64,000 bases of DNA from Lysobacter sp. CFH 32150 (GTDB lineage: Bacteria > Pseudomonadota > Gammaproteobacteria > Xanthomonadales > Xanthomonadaceae). The notes under the pieces were generated by a model, which saw only the letters and a list, made by a program, of their open reading frames with translations, had not been told where the DNA came from and did not search any database. The stretch lies in contig NZ_JALDWJ010000002.1 in the NCBI RefSeq assembly GCF_022758295.1, positions 372,001-436,000 on the forward strand, given 5' to 3'. The translations under genes were made by a program, and so were the position numbers. Below are positions 54,800 to 63,752 of this stretch, piece after piece. Within the stretch, counting starts at the first letter, position 1. Each line of letters starts with the position of its first letter.

Positions 54800-55215
54800 C
54801 CATGGCTCATTGACGTCGCGCTTGAGGACGTCGAGCGGCAGCTGCGCCAGAACGCCGCTGCGCATGCAAAGGTTGGCATGTACCTGGAACACGCATGGAA
54901 AACAGGGACAACGCCGATGAGGCGTTGTCGCTATTCCGTGTCGACGACTTGGAGCGCTGCAAGCATCGAATGAACAGCGTCCATGCCGATGCGCGGCGGC
55001 ATGATCCGGGCGCCAGCCTGCCGCAGCTGGCATTCCTCGATGGCGACTGCTCTATGGCGCCTGAGGGAAAACCCTCATGGCGGGCAAAAAATGAACGCAC
55101 CCACTACGTGCCGCGGGCAAAATCCGTGATCATGACCTGCGGGGCTTGACAGATAAGTTGCAACCCGTGCTGCACTGCGCCATGCTCCACGCAGTCGTCT
55201 GCCCGGGTCCACCGC
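54800..55215. other. Intergenic region upstream of phaR
   Basis: 416 bases. A short plus-strand open frame (54895-55149; MENRDNADEAL...) has no family-like pattern and no good RBS, so I do not call it. A consensus -35 TTGACA is at 55146-55151 without a good -10. The stretch TTGCAACCCGTGCTGCACTG at 55159-55178 is rich in TGC/GCA steps, as in sites of PhaR-type regulators. Nothing else is seen. Confidence 0.4.
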
Positions 55216-55701
55216 ATGTCCGCAACGCGCGTCATCAAGAAATATCCGAATCGCCGTTTGTACGACACCGAAATTTCGAGCTACATCACGATCGAAGACG
55301 TGCGCCAGCTGATCGTCGACGGCGAGGAGTTCGAAGTCCGTGACGCCAAGACCGGCGAGGACCTGACCCGGCAGGTGCTGCTGCAGATCATCGCCGAGCA
55401 CGAGCAGGACGGCGAACCGATGCTGTCCACGCAGTTGCTCAGCCAGATCATCCGTTTCTACGGCGACTCGTTGCAAGGCTTCATGGGCAGCTACCTCGAG
55501 CGCTCCATGCAGATGTTCCTCGAGCAACAGCAGCAGTTCCGCCAGCAGATGAGCGGACTGATCGGCCAGGCGCCGTGGACCATGCTCAACCAGCTCACCG
55601 AGCGCAACCTGGAACTATGGAAGGAGTTCCAGCAGAACCTGGTCGGCGGTATCGGACGGCCGGCCGCGCAAAAGCCGAAGGACACCGCCAAATCGCGTTG
55701 A
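55216..55701 (+). CDS. phaR: Polyhydroxyalkanoate synthesis regulator PhaR
   Basis: 161 residues. The N-terminal DNA-binding PHB/PHA accumulation domain reads RVIKKYPNRRLYDTEISSYI, then TIEDVRQLIVDGEEFEVRDA and GEDLTRQVLLQIIAEHEQDG; the middle is the repeat QLLSQIIRFYGDSLQGFMGSYL, and the C-terminus is a coiled-coil/glutamine-rich tail (MFLEQQQQFRQQM). It represses phasin and its own gene in response to PHA granules. The flanking SDR genes are acetoacetyl-CoA reductases, consistent with PHA metabolism. phaC and phaA are not in the window. Confidence 0.93.
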   Translation: MSATRVIKKYPNRRLYDTEISSYITIEDVRQLIVDGEEFEVRDAKTGEDLTRQVLLQIIAEHEQDGEPMLSTQLLSQIIRFYGDSLQGFMGSYLERSMQMFLEQQQQFRQQMSGLIGQAPWTMLNQLTERNLELWKEFQQNLVGGIGRPAAQKPKDTAKSR

Positions 55702-55830
55702 CGGCGGCTTGCGCTGGGGCGACCTTTCGCAAAATCATGCCGCCTGTCGCAAAAGCGATGCGGTCGGTGCGTTGACCCGACGCACCCGCGCGCGTATGTT
55801 GCAGCGCAACAATTCCCCGGTTTCCATCCC

Positions 55831-56571
55831 ATGAGCAAACGCGTAGCCGTCGTGACCGGCGGCATCGGCGGTCTCGGTACCGAGATCTGCAAATCCCTCG
55901 CCCGTGCCGGGCGCACCGTGATCGCCGCCGATCTCGGGGCACGCGCCGAACGCGTCGCGGAGTTCCAGCGTGAAGTCGATGGCCTCGACGTCCGCTTCGA
56001 AGCCGCCAACGTCGGTGATTTCGATGCTTGCGGCGCACTGGTGCGCAAGCTCGAGGCCGAACACGGCACGCTCGACATCCTCGTCAACGCCGCCGGCATC
56101 ACTCGCGACACCACGCTGCGCAAGATGGAGCGGACCGACTGGGATGCGGTGTTGAACATCAACCTCGACGGCGTGTTCAACATGTGCCGGTACGCGGTCG
56201 ACGGCATGCTCGCTCGCGGCTTCGGCCGCATCGTCAACATCAGTTCGGTCAACGGCCAGACTGGCCAGTTCGGCCAGACCAACTATTCCGCGGCGAAGGC
56301 CGGCATGCACGGCTTCACCATGGCGCTGGCGCGCGAAGTCGCACGCAAGGGCGTCACCGTGAACTCGGTATCGCCCGGCTATTGTGAGACCGCGATGGTG
56401 ATGGCAGTGCCGGAAGAGGTCCGCACCAAGATCATCGACAGCGTGCCTGTCGGCCGGCTCGGCAAGCCGAGCGAGATCGCGCGTACTGTCGAGTTCCTCA
56501 CCGCCGATGAGGCTGGCTTCATTACCGGCGCGAACATCCCGGTGAATGGCGGCCTGTTCATGAGCTTCTGA
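55831..56571 (+). CDS. phaB: Acetoacetyl-CoA reductase (second PhaB-type SDR)
   Basis: 246 residues. SDR signatures VAVVTGGIGGLGTEICKSLA, NAAGITRDTTLRKM, ISSVNGQTGQFGQTNYSAAK (Ser, Tyr, Lys) and VNSVSPGYCETAMVMAVPEE. It is close in pattern to the copy at 54059 (same length, many shared motifs such as AKAGMHGFT and MVMAVPEEVR), so the two are paralogues around phaR. It ends 16 bases before a REP-like element. Confidence 0.88.
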   Translation: MSKRVAVVTGGIGGLGTEICKSLARAGRTVIAADLGARAERVAEFQREVDGLDVRFEAANVGDFDACGALVRKLEAEHGTLDILVNAAGITRDTTLRKMERTDWDAVLNINLDGVFNMCRYAVDGMLARGFGRIVNISSVNGQTGQFGQTNYSAAKAGMHGFTMALAREVARKGVTVNSVSPGYCETAMVMAVPEEVRTKIIDSVPVGRLGKPSEIARTVEFLTADEAGFITGANIPVNGGLFMSF

Positions 56572-56586
56572 TTTTGTTTTGATTTT

Positions 56587-56648
56587 TGTGGGAGCGACGT
56601 AAGTCGCGATAGACGGCTAAGAAGCTCGCGACTTACGTCGCTCCCACA
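56587..56648. repeat. REP-like inverted repeat after phaB
   Basis: Perfect 23-bp arms: TGTGGGAGCGACGTAAGTCG plus CGA and its complement, spacer 16 bases. It is the same element as at 18028-18093. It lies between the convergent phaB and M48 genes. Confidence 0.9.
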
Positions 56649-56667
56649 GGATCAGGCCGAAGATCGA

Positions 56668-57585
56668 TCAATGGGCGCCGACGGCAGCCCCGCCCTCCCG
56701 GCAATACTTCGCCCGGTATTCCATCGCCTTCGGCATCAGCGACTGCAGGTTCTGGATGCGCGTGCCGGGATTGGGGTGCGTGGACGCAAACTCCGGCTGC
56801 CCGGCGCCACCGCTGGCTTCGCTCATGCGTTCCCACAGCGGCACCGCTTCCTGCGGGTTGAAGCAAGCCGCCGCGGCCAGCATCAGGCCCACGTAATCGG
56901 CCTGGGTCTCGTGCTTGCGCGCATACGGTAGCAGCACGCCGTAGCCCATTGCGGCCATCACCATCTGTTGCGAGCCGGCATCCATGCCGCTAACCGCACC
57001 ACCCATCTGCACGATCTGCCCGACCTTCTGCTGCGTCATGCGCTGCGCGCCGTGGCGCAGCAGCGCGTGGGCGATCTCGTGGCCCATGACGATCGCCATC
57101 GCGTCGGTGTTCTTCGCCACATTGAACAGGCCGGTGTAGACGGCCATCTTCCCGCCAGGCAGGCAGAACGCGTTGACCTGGTCGGACTGGATCACGTTCA
57201 CGTCCCACTCGAAGCCGCGCGAGATGTATTGCGGCGGCTGGCCGGTTTCCGCCGCCAACGCGGCCTCGACTTCATCCGTCTTGGCGATCAACCGCTGGGC
57301 GATCTCGCGAACCTGCCTCGCTGCCGGGGAATTGGGATCGACCGGGCGCTCCTGCGACAGGATTTCCTGATAGGCCTGCAGCCCCAGCGCTTCCTCGTCC
57401 TCGACCGACAGGGTCTTGTCGATCACCGCTTTCTCCCCAGTGTAGGGATCCACGGTCTGGTTCGAGAACCAGTAGTACGCGGCATAGCCAGCGAACAGCA
57501 ACAGAACCCACCAGCGGATACCGCCGAAACCGCGCCGCTGCCTGCCGCCTGCCTGCGCCTGGTTGCCGAACGGATCGATCCTCAT
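56668..57585 (-). CDS. M48-family metalloprotease with N-terminal membrane anchor
   Basis: 305 residues. A basic N-terminus and one membrane segment (WWVLLLFAGYAAYYWF, about 25-40), then a M48 protease domain with FCLPGGKMAVYTGLF, HEIAH in VMGHEIAHALLRHGAQRM, and third-ligand segment HETQADYVGLMLAAAACF. It ends with STHPNPGTRIQNLQSLMP, typical of the LoiP/YcaL/BepA type. The anchor is not a lipoprotein signal, so the protease faces the periplasm from the inner membrane. It follows the SUMF1 gene by 20 bases and is probably co-transcribed. Confidence 0.9.
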   Translation of the reverse strand: MRIDPFGNQAQAGGRQRRGFGGIRWWVLLLFAGYAAYYWFSNQTVDPYTGEKAVIDKTLSVEDEEALGLQAYQEILSQERPVDPNSPAARQVREIAQRLIAKTDEVEAALAAETGQPPQYISRGFEWDVNVIQSDQVNAFCLPGGKMAVYTGLFNVAKNTDAMAIVMGHEIAHALLRHGAQRMTQQKVGQIVQMGGAVSGMDAGSQQMVMAAMGYGVLLPYARKHETQADYVGLMLAAAACFNPQEAVPLWERMSEASGGAGQPEFASTHPNPGTRIQNLQSLMPKAMEYRAKYCREGGAAVGAH

Positions 57586-57605
57586 CTGCCCTCTCCTTGC
57601 CGTCG

Positions 57606-59432
57606 TTACAGGTCGCGCACCACTCTAAACCCGAGCCGCGCATTGGTCGTGTCCGCGTCCACCGACAAGCGCCAGGCCGAACGCACCTGCGCCGGCGCGC
57701 TGAGCCATGAACCACCGCGCATGACCCGATTGCGGCAACCCGGATTGACCCAGGCTTCGCCATCGGTGGGTGCGCGGCGGTAGTTGTCGTGCCAGCAATC
57801 GGCGACCCATTCACTGACATTGCCGGCGAGGTCGTGAAGGCCGAATGCATTGGCTGCGGACTTTCCTGCGGGCGCCGGTCCCCACCAGCCGTCGCCATAG
57901 CCGATGAAGGCGTTACGCCATTTGCGGCCGCTGGGCGACATATCGCGGGCACCGGTGACATTGCCCGCGCTGGCCACTGGCGTAAGCCCAAACCATGGGA
58001 ACAGACCCTCGTGGCCGGCGCGCAACGCGTACTCGAACTCCGACTCGCTCGGTAGCCGGTAACGCTGCCCGCTCTGCTGCGACAACCATTCGGCATAGGC
58101 CTGCGCATCCTTGGCACTCACGTGCAGCACCGGCAGGTCTTCCTTCGCCGGCGCACCGACGTAATCGCTGCGCCAATCGACACCGCTGCGCCGCGCCAGG
58201 TTGCCGCTGCGCTCGTCGTAGACGATGGAATGGCCTCGGCGCACCGCGCGACTGCGATACCCGGTGGCATCGACGAAGCGACGGAATTCACCGACCGTGA
58301 CCTCGGTCCGCGACATCGCAAAACCACGTTCGAACCTCACGTAATGCGCCGGGCGCTCGGCGGTGCTGGCTTCGACGTCCTCATCGCGCGCGCCCATGCG
58401 GAAACCGCCGTGCGGCACCACCACCAACTGCGGCCCGCGTGCGCCGCTGCGCAAGCCATCGGTGAAGGCTTGTCCGGGGCGGAACAGGCCGTAGTGGCTG
58501 GCGAAATCGATCCGCTCGCGCAATTCGGCGGCTGCAGGATCGCCGGGCGCGGCGATGCGCAAAAGGTCCGACAACACACGCCGTGCCTGCGGAATTCCGC
58601 CTTCGCGACGCAATGCTTCGAGGCCGCTGTCGCGCAACTCATTCACGCGCGCCCGCCGCACTGCCGCGATGCGCTGCTGCGCATCGGCGGACGTCGGCAT
58701 GCCCGGTCGCACCTGCTCCGCGGATTTCAACCAGCGCTCGGCAAGTTCGAATTCGCTGCGTGCAGCGGCCTCTTCGCCGCGCCGGATCATCGTGCTCTCG
58801 ACCGCGGCCAGACCCTGCAGCGCGCGCGCATCGCCAGGGCGCACGCGCAAGGCAGCGCGGAAACTCGCGAGCGCGCCACCCTTCTCCTCACCCAGCCGAC
58901 CGGCTTCCAGTTCGCTCTCGCCGCGGCGATTGAACTGCAGCGCCTCGTCGGCACGATCGAGCCGCGTCAGAAAAGCGCGAATGCCAGGGTCGTCCGGCGC
59001 GGCGGAACGCGCCACGGCCGCGGTTTCGTGCGCGCGACGCAGGTATTCCGGTTCGAAGTCCATCTGCTGCAATGCGGCGTCACCTTGCGCGACCAGCGCC
59101 TGCAACGCGCGCGCAAAGGCCGCCTGCACGGGCGCGTCGCCCGGCGCCTGCGCGCGCAATGCGATCAATAGCGGCAACGCGTCGCGCTCTCCACCATACA
59201 AACGGCCTGCAGCCAGGGCCTGCTCGGCTTCCACACGCACCGCATCGATGCGGCCTTCTGGAATCTCGATGGCCGGCGGCTGCCAGGCGGGCACCACGGC
59301 GGCTTCATCGCCACTGATGATGACGCTGGGCACGCGCGTCGCGCGTCCCTCGGGCGCCGGGTCGCGCGAACACGCCGCCAGTATCAGCATCACCGCCAAC
59401 AGCAGCAGGCTTGCGATCCGATTCGCGCGCAA
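57606..59432 (-). CDS. SUMF1 (formylglycine-generating-enzyme-like) lipoprotein
   Basis: 608 residues. Signal peptide with lipobox (LILAAC, Cys21). Residues about 60-330 are a TPR-like helical region with many Arg/Ala/Glu repeats (AEQALAAGRLYGGE, FELAERWLKSAEQVRP). Residues about 350-608 are a SUMF1/FGE-type fold: PHGGFRMGARDED, RTEVTVGEFRRFVDATGY, HVSAKDAQAYAEWLSQQSGQ, RLPSESEFEYALRAG, LHDLAGNVSEWVADCWHDNY and VMRGGSWLSAPAQVRSAWR. The classical Cys pair of true FGEs is not seen, so it may be a structural or binding member. The M48 gene follows. Confidence 0.88.
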   Translation of the reverse strand: MRANRIASLLLLAVMLILAACSRDPAPEGRATRVPSVIISGDEAAVVPAWQPPAIEIPEGRIDAVRVEAEQALAAGRLYGGERDALPLLIALRAQAPGDAPVQAAFARALQALVAQGDAALQQMDFEPEYLRRAHETAAVARSAAPDDPGIRAFLTRLDRADEALQFNRRGESELEAGRLGEEKGGALASFRAALRVRPGDARALQGLAAVESTMIRRGEEAAARSEFELAERWLKSAEQVRPGMPTSADAQQRIAAVRRARVNELRDSGLEALRREGGIPQARRVLSDLLRIAAPGDPAAAELRERIDFASHYGLFRPGQAFTDGLRSGARGPQLVVVPHGGFRMGARDEDVEASTAERPAHYVRFERGFAMSRTEVTVGEFRRFVDATGYRSRAVRRGHSIVYDERSGNLARRSGVDWRSDYVGAPAKEDLPVLHVSAKDAQAYAEWLSQQSGQRYRLPSESEFEYALRAGHEGLFPWFGLTPVASAGNVTGARDMSPSGRKWRNAFIGYGDGWWGPAPAGKSAANAFGLHDLAGNVSEWVADCWHDNYRRAPTDGEAWVNPGCRNRVMRGGSWLSAPAQVRSAWRLSVDADTTNARLGFRVVRDL

Positions 59433-59550
59433 TTGACCTTCGCCTGAACGACGCCCGCGGGCCGGGCGCGACGACGTTAGGCCATGGCGTCGATCCCGGC
59501 AACTCGCCTCGGGTTCGACACCCGCCTGCGATCGCCGTTAGGCTCCACAC

Positions 59551-60687
59551 ATGTCAGCACTGATCGAACACGTGAACCACTGGATTTCCGACCCCGCCGT
59601 ACTCCGCGAACGCCTCGAACGCCGCCCTGCCCGCGTCGGCCTCGACACCGAATTCATCCGCGAACGCACCTACTGGCCACAGCTGGCACTGGTGCAGCTC
59701 GCCATCGATGACGCGGCTTCAAAACAGGAAATCCTCCTTATCGACCCGCTGGTGCCGGGCATGTGCGCCGCCCTGGCACCGTTGTTGACCGATCCGTCCG
59801 TGCTGAAAGTGATGCACAGCGCCAGCGAGGACTTGATCGCATTCAAGCGCGCTTGTGGCGTGCTGCCGATGCCGTTGTTCGATACCCAGATCGCAGCTGC
59901 ACTGGCTGGCATCGGCGCTGGCATGGGCTACCAGCGACTCGTGCAGGAACGTCTTGGCGTTGCCTTGGCAAAGGGCGAAACGCGGTCTGATTGGTTGCGA
60001 CGGCCGCTGTCGTCGGCGCAGCTCGAATATGCCGCCGACGATGTACGCCATCTCGACACCCTGTACCTCGACCTGGCCGACAAACTCGATGCACTACACC
60101 GTCGTGCCTGGCACGATGAGGACAGCGCGCGCCTGCTGGCCACGGCGGGCGACAATGGTGGCGAGCGCTGGCCCCACCTGTCGCTGCGCGCCGCGCAATT
60201 CCTGGATACCGCCGGTCAACGCCGCCTGCTGCGGCTGCTGCGCTGGCGCGAGACCTACGCCCGCGACAGCGATCGTCCGCGCAACTGGATCCTCGACAAC
60301 GAGCTCGCGACCACGCTCGCGCGCAACCCGCCGATCGATCGCGCCAGCCTGCAGCGCCAACTCGACGCGATCCCCAAGGCCCCGCGCAGCCTGACCGATC
60401 CGCTTTGGCAGGCACTGACCACACCGGTGGCTGATGAAGCCGATGCGCCACCCGTGCGCGGTGACGACCGGGACAAGGCCGCATTGCGCAAATTGCAGGA
60501 CGCCGTCGCGCAAATCAGCCTTGAACTTGGCCTTCCCGACGGCGTGCTCGCCTCGCGCCGCTGGCTGGAGGCCCTGCTTGACGGCCACGACTGGCCTGGC
60601 GCCCTCGCCGGCTGGCGTCGGACGCAGCTGGAAACGCGACTGACGCCCTTGCTAGCCGGTGGCGGCAGTGCGGAGGCGTCCGTATAA
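59551..60687 (+). CDS. rnd: Ribonuclease D
   Basis: 378 residues. The DEDD nuclease domain is clear: VGLDTEFIRERTYWPQLALV (DxE), VMHSASEDLIAFKR, and YAADDVRHLDTLYLDL. The C-terminal region has the HRDC-type helices (RRLLRLLRWRETYARDSDRPRN). It trims the 3' ends of tRNA precursors. It diverges from the SUMF1 gene and its stop codon lies inside a TATAAT box for the small RNA candidate. Confidence 0.95.
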   Translation: MSALIEHVNHWISDPAVLRERLERRPARVGLDTEFIRERTYWPQLALVQLAIDDAASKQEILLIDPLVPGMCAALAPLLTDPSVLKVMHSASEDLIAFKRACGVLPMPLFDTQIAAALAGIGAGMGYQRLVQERLGVALAKGETRSDWLRRPLSSAQLEYAADDVRHLDTLYLDLADKLDALHRRAWHDEDSARLLATAGDNGGERWPHLSLRAAQFLDTAGQRRLLRLLRWRETYARDSDRPRNWILDNELATTLARNPPIDRASLQRQLDAIPKAPRSLTDPLWQALTTPVADEADAPPVRGDDRDKAALRKLQDAVAQISLELGLPDGVLASRRWLEALLDGHDWPGALAGWRRTQLETRLTPLLAGGGSAEASV

Positions 60688-60700
60688 TTCGGCGCTTCGT

Positions 60701-60770
60701 GGGGCGGTAGCTCATCGAGCGCTGCGCCCAATCGAGCACTTGACCAACACCGGCCTAGAGCCGGTGTTTT
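60701..60770 (+). ncRNA. Truncated tRNA-Ala copy / small RNA candidate with terminator
   Basis: GGGGCGGTAGCTCA (60701-60714) is identical to the first 14 nt of the tRNA-Ala at 63569. A TATAAT box (60683-60688) lies 12 nt ahead; the real gene has TAGAAT at the same distance. After the match the sequence diverges, but GCTC-ATC-GAGC and GGGCG...CGCCC can fold, and the transcript ends in a perfect terminator (AACACCGGC-CTAGA-GCCGGTGTT, 60746-60768). It could be a decayed tRNA gene or a short structured RNA of about 70 nt. Confidence 0.5.
60746..60770 (+). terminator. Intrinsic terminator
   Basis: AACACCGGC-CTAGA-GCCGGTGTT, a perfect 9-bp stem with TT and CG after it. It ends rnd and/or the tRNA-like transcript before the TonB receptor gene. 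Confidence 0.8.
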
Positions 60771-60867
60771 CGTAACTGGACCGTAAGCCGGAAGGCTTGG
60801 ACGTTCTGCGCCGCCTGACGTCACTCATTTTCCTTCCAGGCCGACAGTTCCATTGAGGATTAGATAA

Positions 60868-63486
60868 ATGGCTTCTCAGTACTTTGCCAAAGGCTTGAAG
60901 TGGAGCGCGCTGCCCGTTGCGCTCGCTCTTTGTTTCGTGGGTGGCGCGCAGGCGCAAAGCAATACCGCGGGCGCCGTGGCGGGCCGTGCGGCAGCCGGCG
61001 ACTCCATCACCATCGCGAATCCGGCCAACGGCTTTTCTCGCACCATCACCGTCGACGAAAACGGTGGCTTCCGCCTGTCGCAGCTACCGATCGGCCAGTA
61101 CGTGCTGACACGCAAGAGCGTGGATGGCACGACAACCGCACGCAATGCCACGGTCAACATCGGCTTCACCGCCAATATCGATTTCGTTTCCAACGGAAAC
61201 GGTACCGGTGCGATCAACCCGATCGACGTTTCGTCGGTCGAATCCACCACCATCCTGACCGCCGAGCAGATCGCGAAGATCCCGGTCGCGCGCGACACCA
61301 CCAGCGTCGCGCTGCTGGCACCGGGCACCGTGCGCGGCGACGCCGCGTTCGGCAACCTGGCTTCGTTCGGCGGCTCGTCCGTCGCCGAGAACCAGTACTT
61401 CATCAACGGCTTCAACATCACCAACTCGTTCCGCGGGTTGAACTTCGCCCAAGTCCCGTTCGAGGCGATCGCCGAACAGCAGATCAAGGCCGGTGGTTAC
61501 GGTGCGGAATTCGGTCGTTCGCTGGGCGGCGTGGTCAACCAGATCACCAAGCGCGGCACCAACGAGTTCCATGCCGGCGGCAACATCTTCTGGAGCCCGG
61601 AAGATCTGCGCGAGGACGTCAAGAACGTGCATCTGGCCAACGGCACGCTGCGCCAGGACAACTCCAACGATTCCACCTGGAACACCGTGGCGTCGGTCTG
61701 GGCCAGCGGCGCGCTGGTCAAGGATCGCCTGTTCGCCTACGGCTTGCTGTCCTACGGCCGAAACGAGGCCGAGACGTGGGGCAATGTCGTGGCGTCCACC
61801 AATACCAGCGCCGAGACCAAGAACCCGAACTGGCTGCTGAAGATGGACTGGAACATTACCGACAGCCACCTCCTGGAGCTGACTGCATTCTCCGACAAGC
61901 AGGACACCGAAACCGACGTGTATCGCAACCGCTTCGGTCAACTGGATCGTACCGACTACCTGGGTACGCGTTACGTGGAACAAAGCGGCGACAACTATGT
62001 CCTGAATTACACCGGCACTTTGACTGACAACTTCACCTTGTCGGCTTTGGCCGGTCGCGGCGAATTCGAGCGCAAGGAATATGTTGTACAGGCGAGCGGG
62101 TTGCGATTGGACGATGCAAACGGGAATCACGACACTCGCAGGCAGTTCCGACTGGGCGGCGAGTGGCAGCTTGGCGAACACCTGCTGCGCTTTGGATACG
62201 ATCGCGACGATTATCAGTCGAGGATCGGCTCTCTCGACCAGGATGCGTATTACATCGAAGACAGCTGGAGCATCACCAGCAATTTCGTTGCTTACTTCGG
62301 TGGCCGTTGGGATCACTTCGAGAACACCGACAGCAAGGGTCGATCCTTCATCAGGATGGACCAGTTCAGCCCACGTACGGGTTTCTCGTGGGATGTGAAC
62401 GGTGATTCGACCTTCAAGGTGTTCGCTAGCGCCGGCCGTCATGCGATGGCACCGCCGCCGAGCGTGAACCTTCGATACAGGCTCACGGATCCGATTGCGA
62501 TCGCTGCGAAGAATCTGGAGCCGATGTACCAGGACGAGTACATCCTCGGCTTACAGAAGCAACTGACCGGCAATGCCACGCTGGGCGTGCGGGGCATTTT
62601 CCGTGACCTGAAGTCGGCCATCGAGGACACCTGCGATTACACCGCGATCCTCGAGGCTAACGGCTACGACCCGGATGCCGGCCCCATTCCGGCGCTCCCT
62701 AACCCGGGCTTCCCGTATTGCCGCATCTTCAACCCGGGCGAAGACGCTGTTTTCGTGACGAACTATTACGGCGACGGCCGTCTGGTGGAGAACGTGATTC
62801 CCGGTGCACGCCTGTCGCCGAAAGCCAGGCGAACCTACAGCGCGATCGAGTTCTTCTTCGACGGCAATTGGGACAGGTTGTTCTTGCACGGCTCCTACAC
62901 CTATGCCAAGAGCAAGGGCAACATCGAAGGCGGCGTGAAGTCGGATACCGGCGATCTACACACCAATGTCACCGAGGATTTCGACTACCTTGAGCTGACA
63001 ACAGACACTTACGGCTACCTGCCGAATGACCGTCGCCACAGTCTGAAGCTGTTCGGTAGCTATGCATTTACTGAAGCATGGTCGGCCGGTGCAAACCTGC
63101 TAGTGCAGTCGGGCCGCCCGACGAACTGCCTGGGAGTCCTTGACCTGGATCCGTCGCCGACTTCCTATAGACCGCACCCATACGGATCCGCGTTCATGCG
63201 TTGCGGAGTGACGGCACAGGGTGACCCCATTCACCGTCCGCGTGGCACGGCGGGGCGTTTGCCTTGGGCGACCAACCTCGATCTGAACGTGGCTTACCAA
63301 CCCTCGTGGGCTGCAGGTGTGCGATTCAAGATGGATATCTTCAATGTCTTAAACTCGCAGAAGGTCACTTCGCAGGTCGAGCAGGCCGAAATCGCCGCTA
63401 CCGGATTGCCAAGCGACACCTACAGGATGCCCCTTTCATTCCAGGCGCCGCGTTCTTTCCGCTTCATGGTGCAGTACGACTTCTAA
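60868..63486 (+). CDS. Oar-like TonB-dependent receptor
   Basis: 872 residues. Signal peptide with AQA-QS cleavage (about 30), an N-terminal carboxypeptidase-regulatory-like domain (TITVDENGGFRLSQLPIGQY at about 58-77), a plug (about 108-230, with SVAENQYFINGFNITNSFRG and GGYGAEFGRSLGGVVNQITK), and a beta barrel ending in Phe (FRFMVQYDF). This is the Oar/Sus-like receptor class that takes up large molecules, often peptides or polysaccharides. A TonB box is not obvious. It is preceded by a leader of about 98 bases. Confidence 0.9.
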   Translation: MASQYFAKGLKWSALPVALALCFVGGAQAQSNTAGAVAGRAAAGDSITIANPANGFSRTITVDENGGFRLSQLPIGQYVLTRKSVDGTTTARNATVNIGFTANIDFVSNGNGTGAINPIDVSSVESTTILTAEQIAKIPVARDTTSVALLAPGTVRGDAAFGNLASFGGSSVAENQYFINGFNITNSFRGLNFAQVPFEAIAEQQIKAGGYGAEFGRSLGGVVNQITKRGTNEFHAGGNIFWSPEDLREDVKNVHLANGTLRQDNSNDSTWNTVASVWASGALVKDRLFAYGLLSYGRNEAETWGNVVASTNTSAETKNPNWLLKMDWNITDSHLLELTAFSDKQDTETDVYRNRFGQLDRTDYLGTRYVEQSGDNYVLNYTGTLTDNFTLSALAGRGEFERKEYVVQASGLRLDDANGNHDTRRQFRLGGEWQLGEHLLRFGYDRDDYQSRIGSLDQDAYYIEDSWSITSNFVAYFGGRWDHFENTDSKGRSFIRMDQFSPRTGFSWDVNGDSTFKVFASAGRHAMAPPPSVNLRYRLTDPIAIAAKNLEPMYQDEYILGLQKQLTGNATLGVRGIFRDLKSAIEDTCDYTAILEANGYDPDAGPIPALPNPGFPYCRIFNPGEDAVFVTNYYGDGRLVENVIPGARLSPKARRTYSAIEFFFDGNWDRLFLHGSYTYAKSKGNIEGGVKSDTGDLHTNVTEDFDYLELTTDTYGYLPNDRRHSLKLFGSYAFTEAWSAGANLLVQSGRPTNCLGVLDLDPSPTSYRPHPYGSAFMRCGVTAQGDPIHRPRGTAGRLPWATNLDLNVAYQPSWAAGVRFKMDIFNVLNSQKVTSQVEQAEIAATGLPSDTYRMPLSFQAPRSFRFMVQYDF

Positions 63487-63550
63487 TCCCTTGCCCGTGT
63501 TCGTCGGCCCTGGCCAATCCCAGCGACTGGCGTCCCTGCGCCGGGGCCGT

Positions 63551-63556
63551 TAGAAT
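63551..63556 (+). promoter_or_regulatory. -10 box of tRNA-Ala
   Basis: TAGAAT 12 nt before the mature tRNA start, with GC-rich TTTGCCCG after it. It matches the box-to-gene distance of the truncated copy at 60683. Confidence 0.5.
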
Positions 63557-63568
63557 TTTGCCCGTGAT

Positions 63569-63644
<76 letters not shown>

Positions 63645-63650
63645 AAACAC

Positions 63651-63686
63651 AAAGGCCGGCGCACCTGCTCCGGCCTTTTCTTTTTC
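63651..63686 (+). terminator. Intrinsic terminator after tRNA-Ala
   Basis: AAAGGCCGG and CCGGCCTTT form a 9-bp stem (loop of 10), followed by TCTTTTT. It closes the tRNA-Ala transcript. Confidence 0.9.
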
Positions 63687-63752
63687 CCATTCGGATTATC
63701 CGAATCACTGCCCACACCGTCGCCTGCCGCATCGCGGCGTAGCGAGTGCACC

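Noticed and set aside
54895-55149. 84-codon frame upstream of phaR
   Set aside because: No RBS, no domain, low-quality codon pattern; it is probably chance in a gap region.
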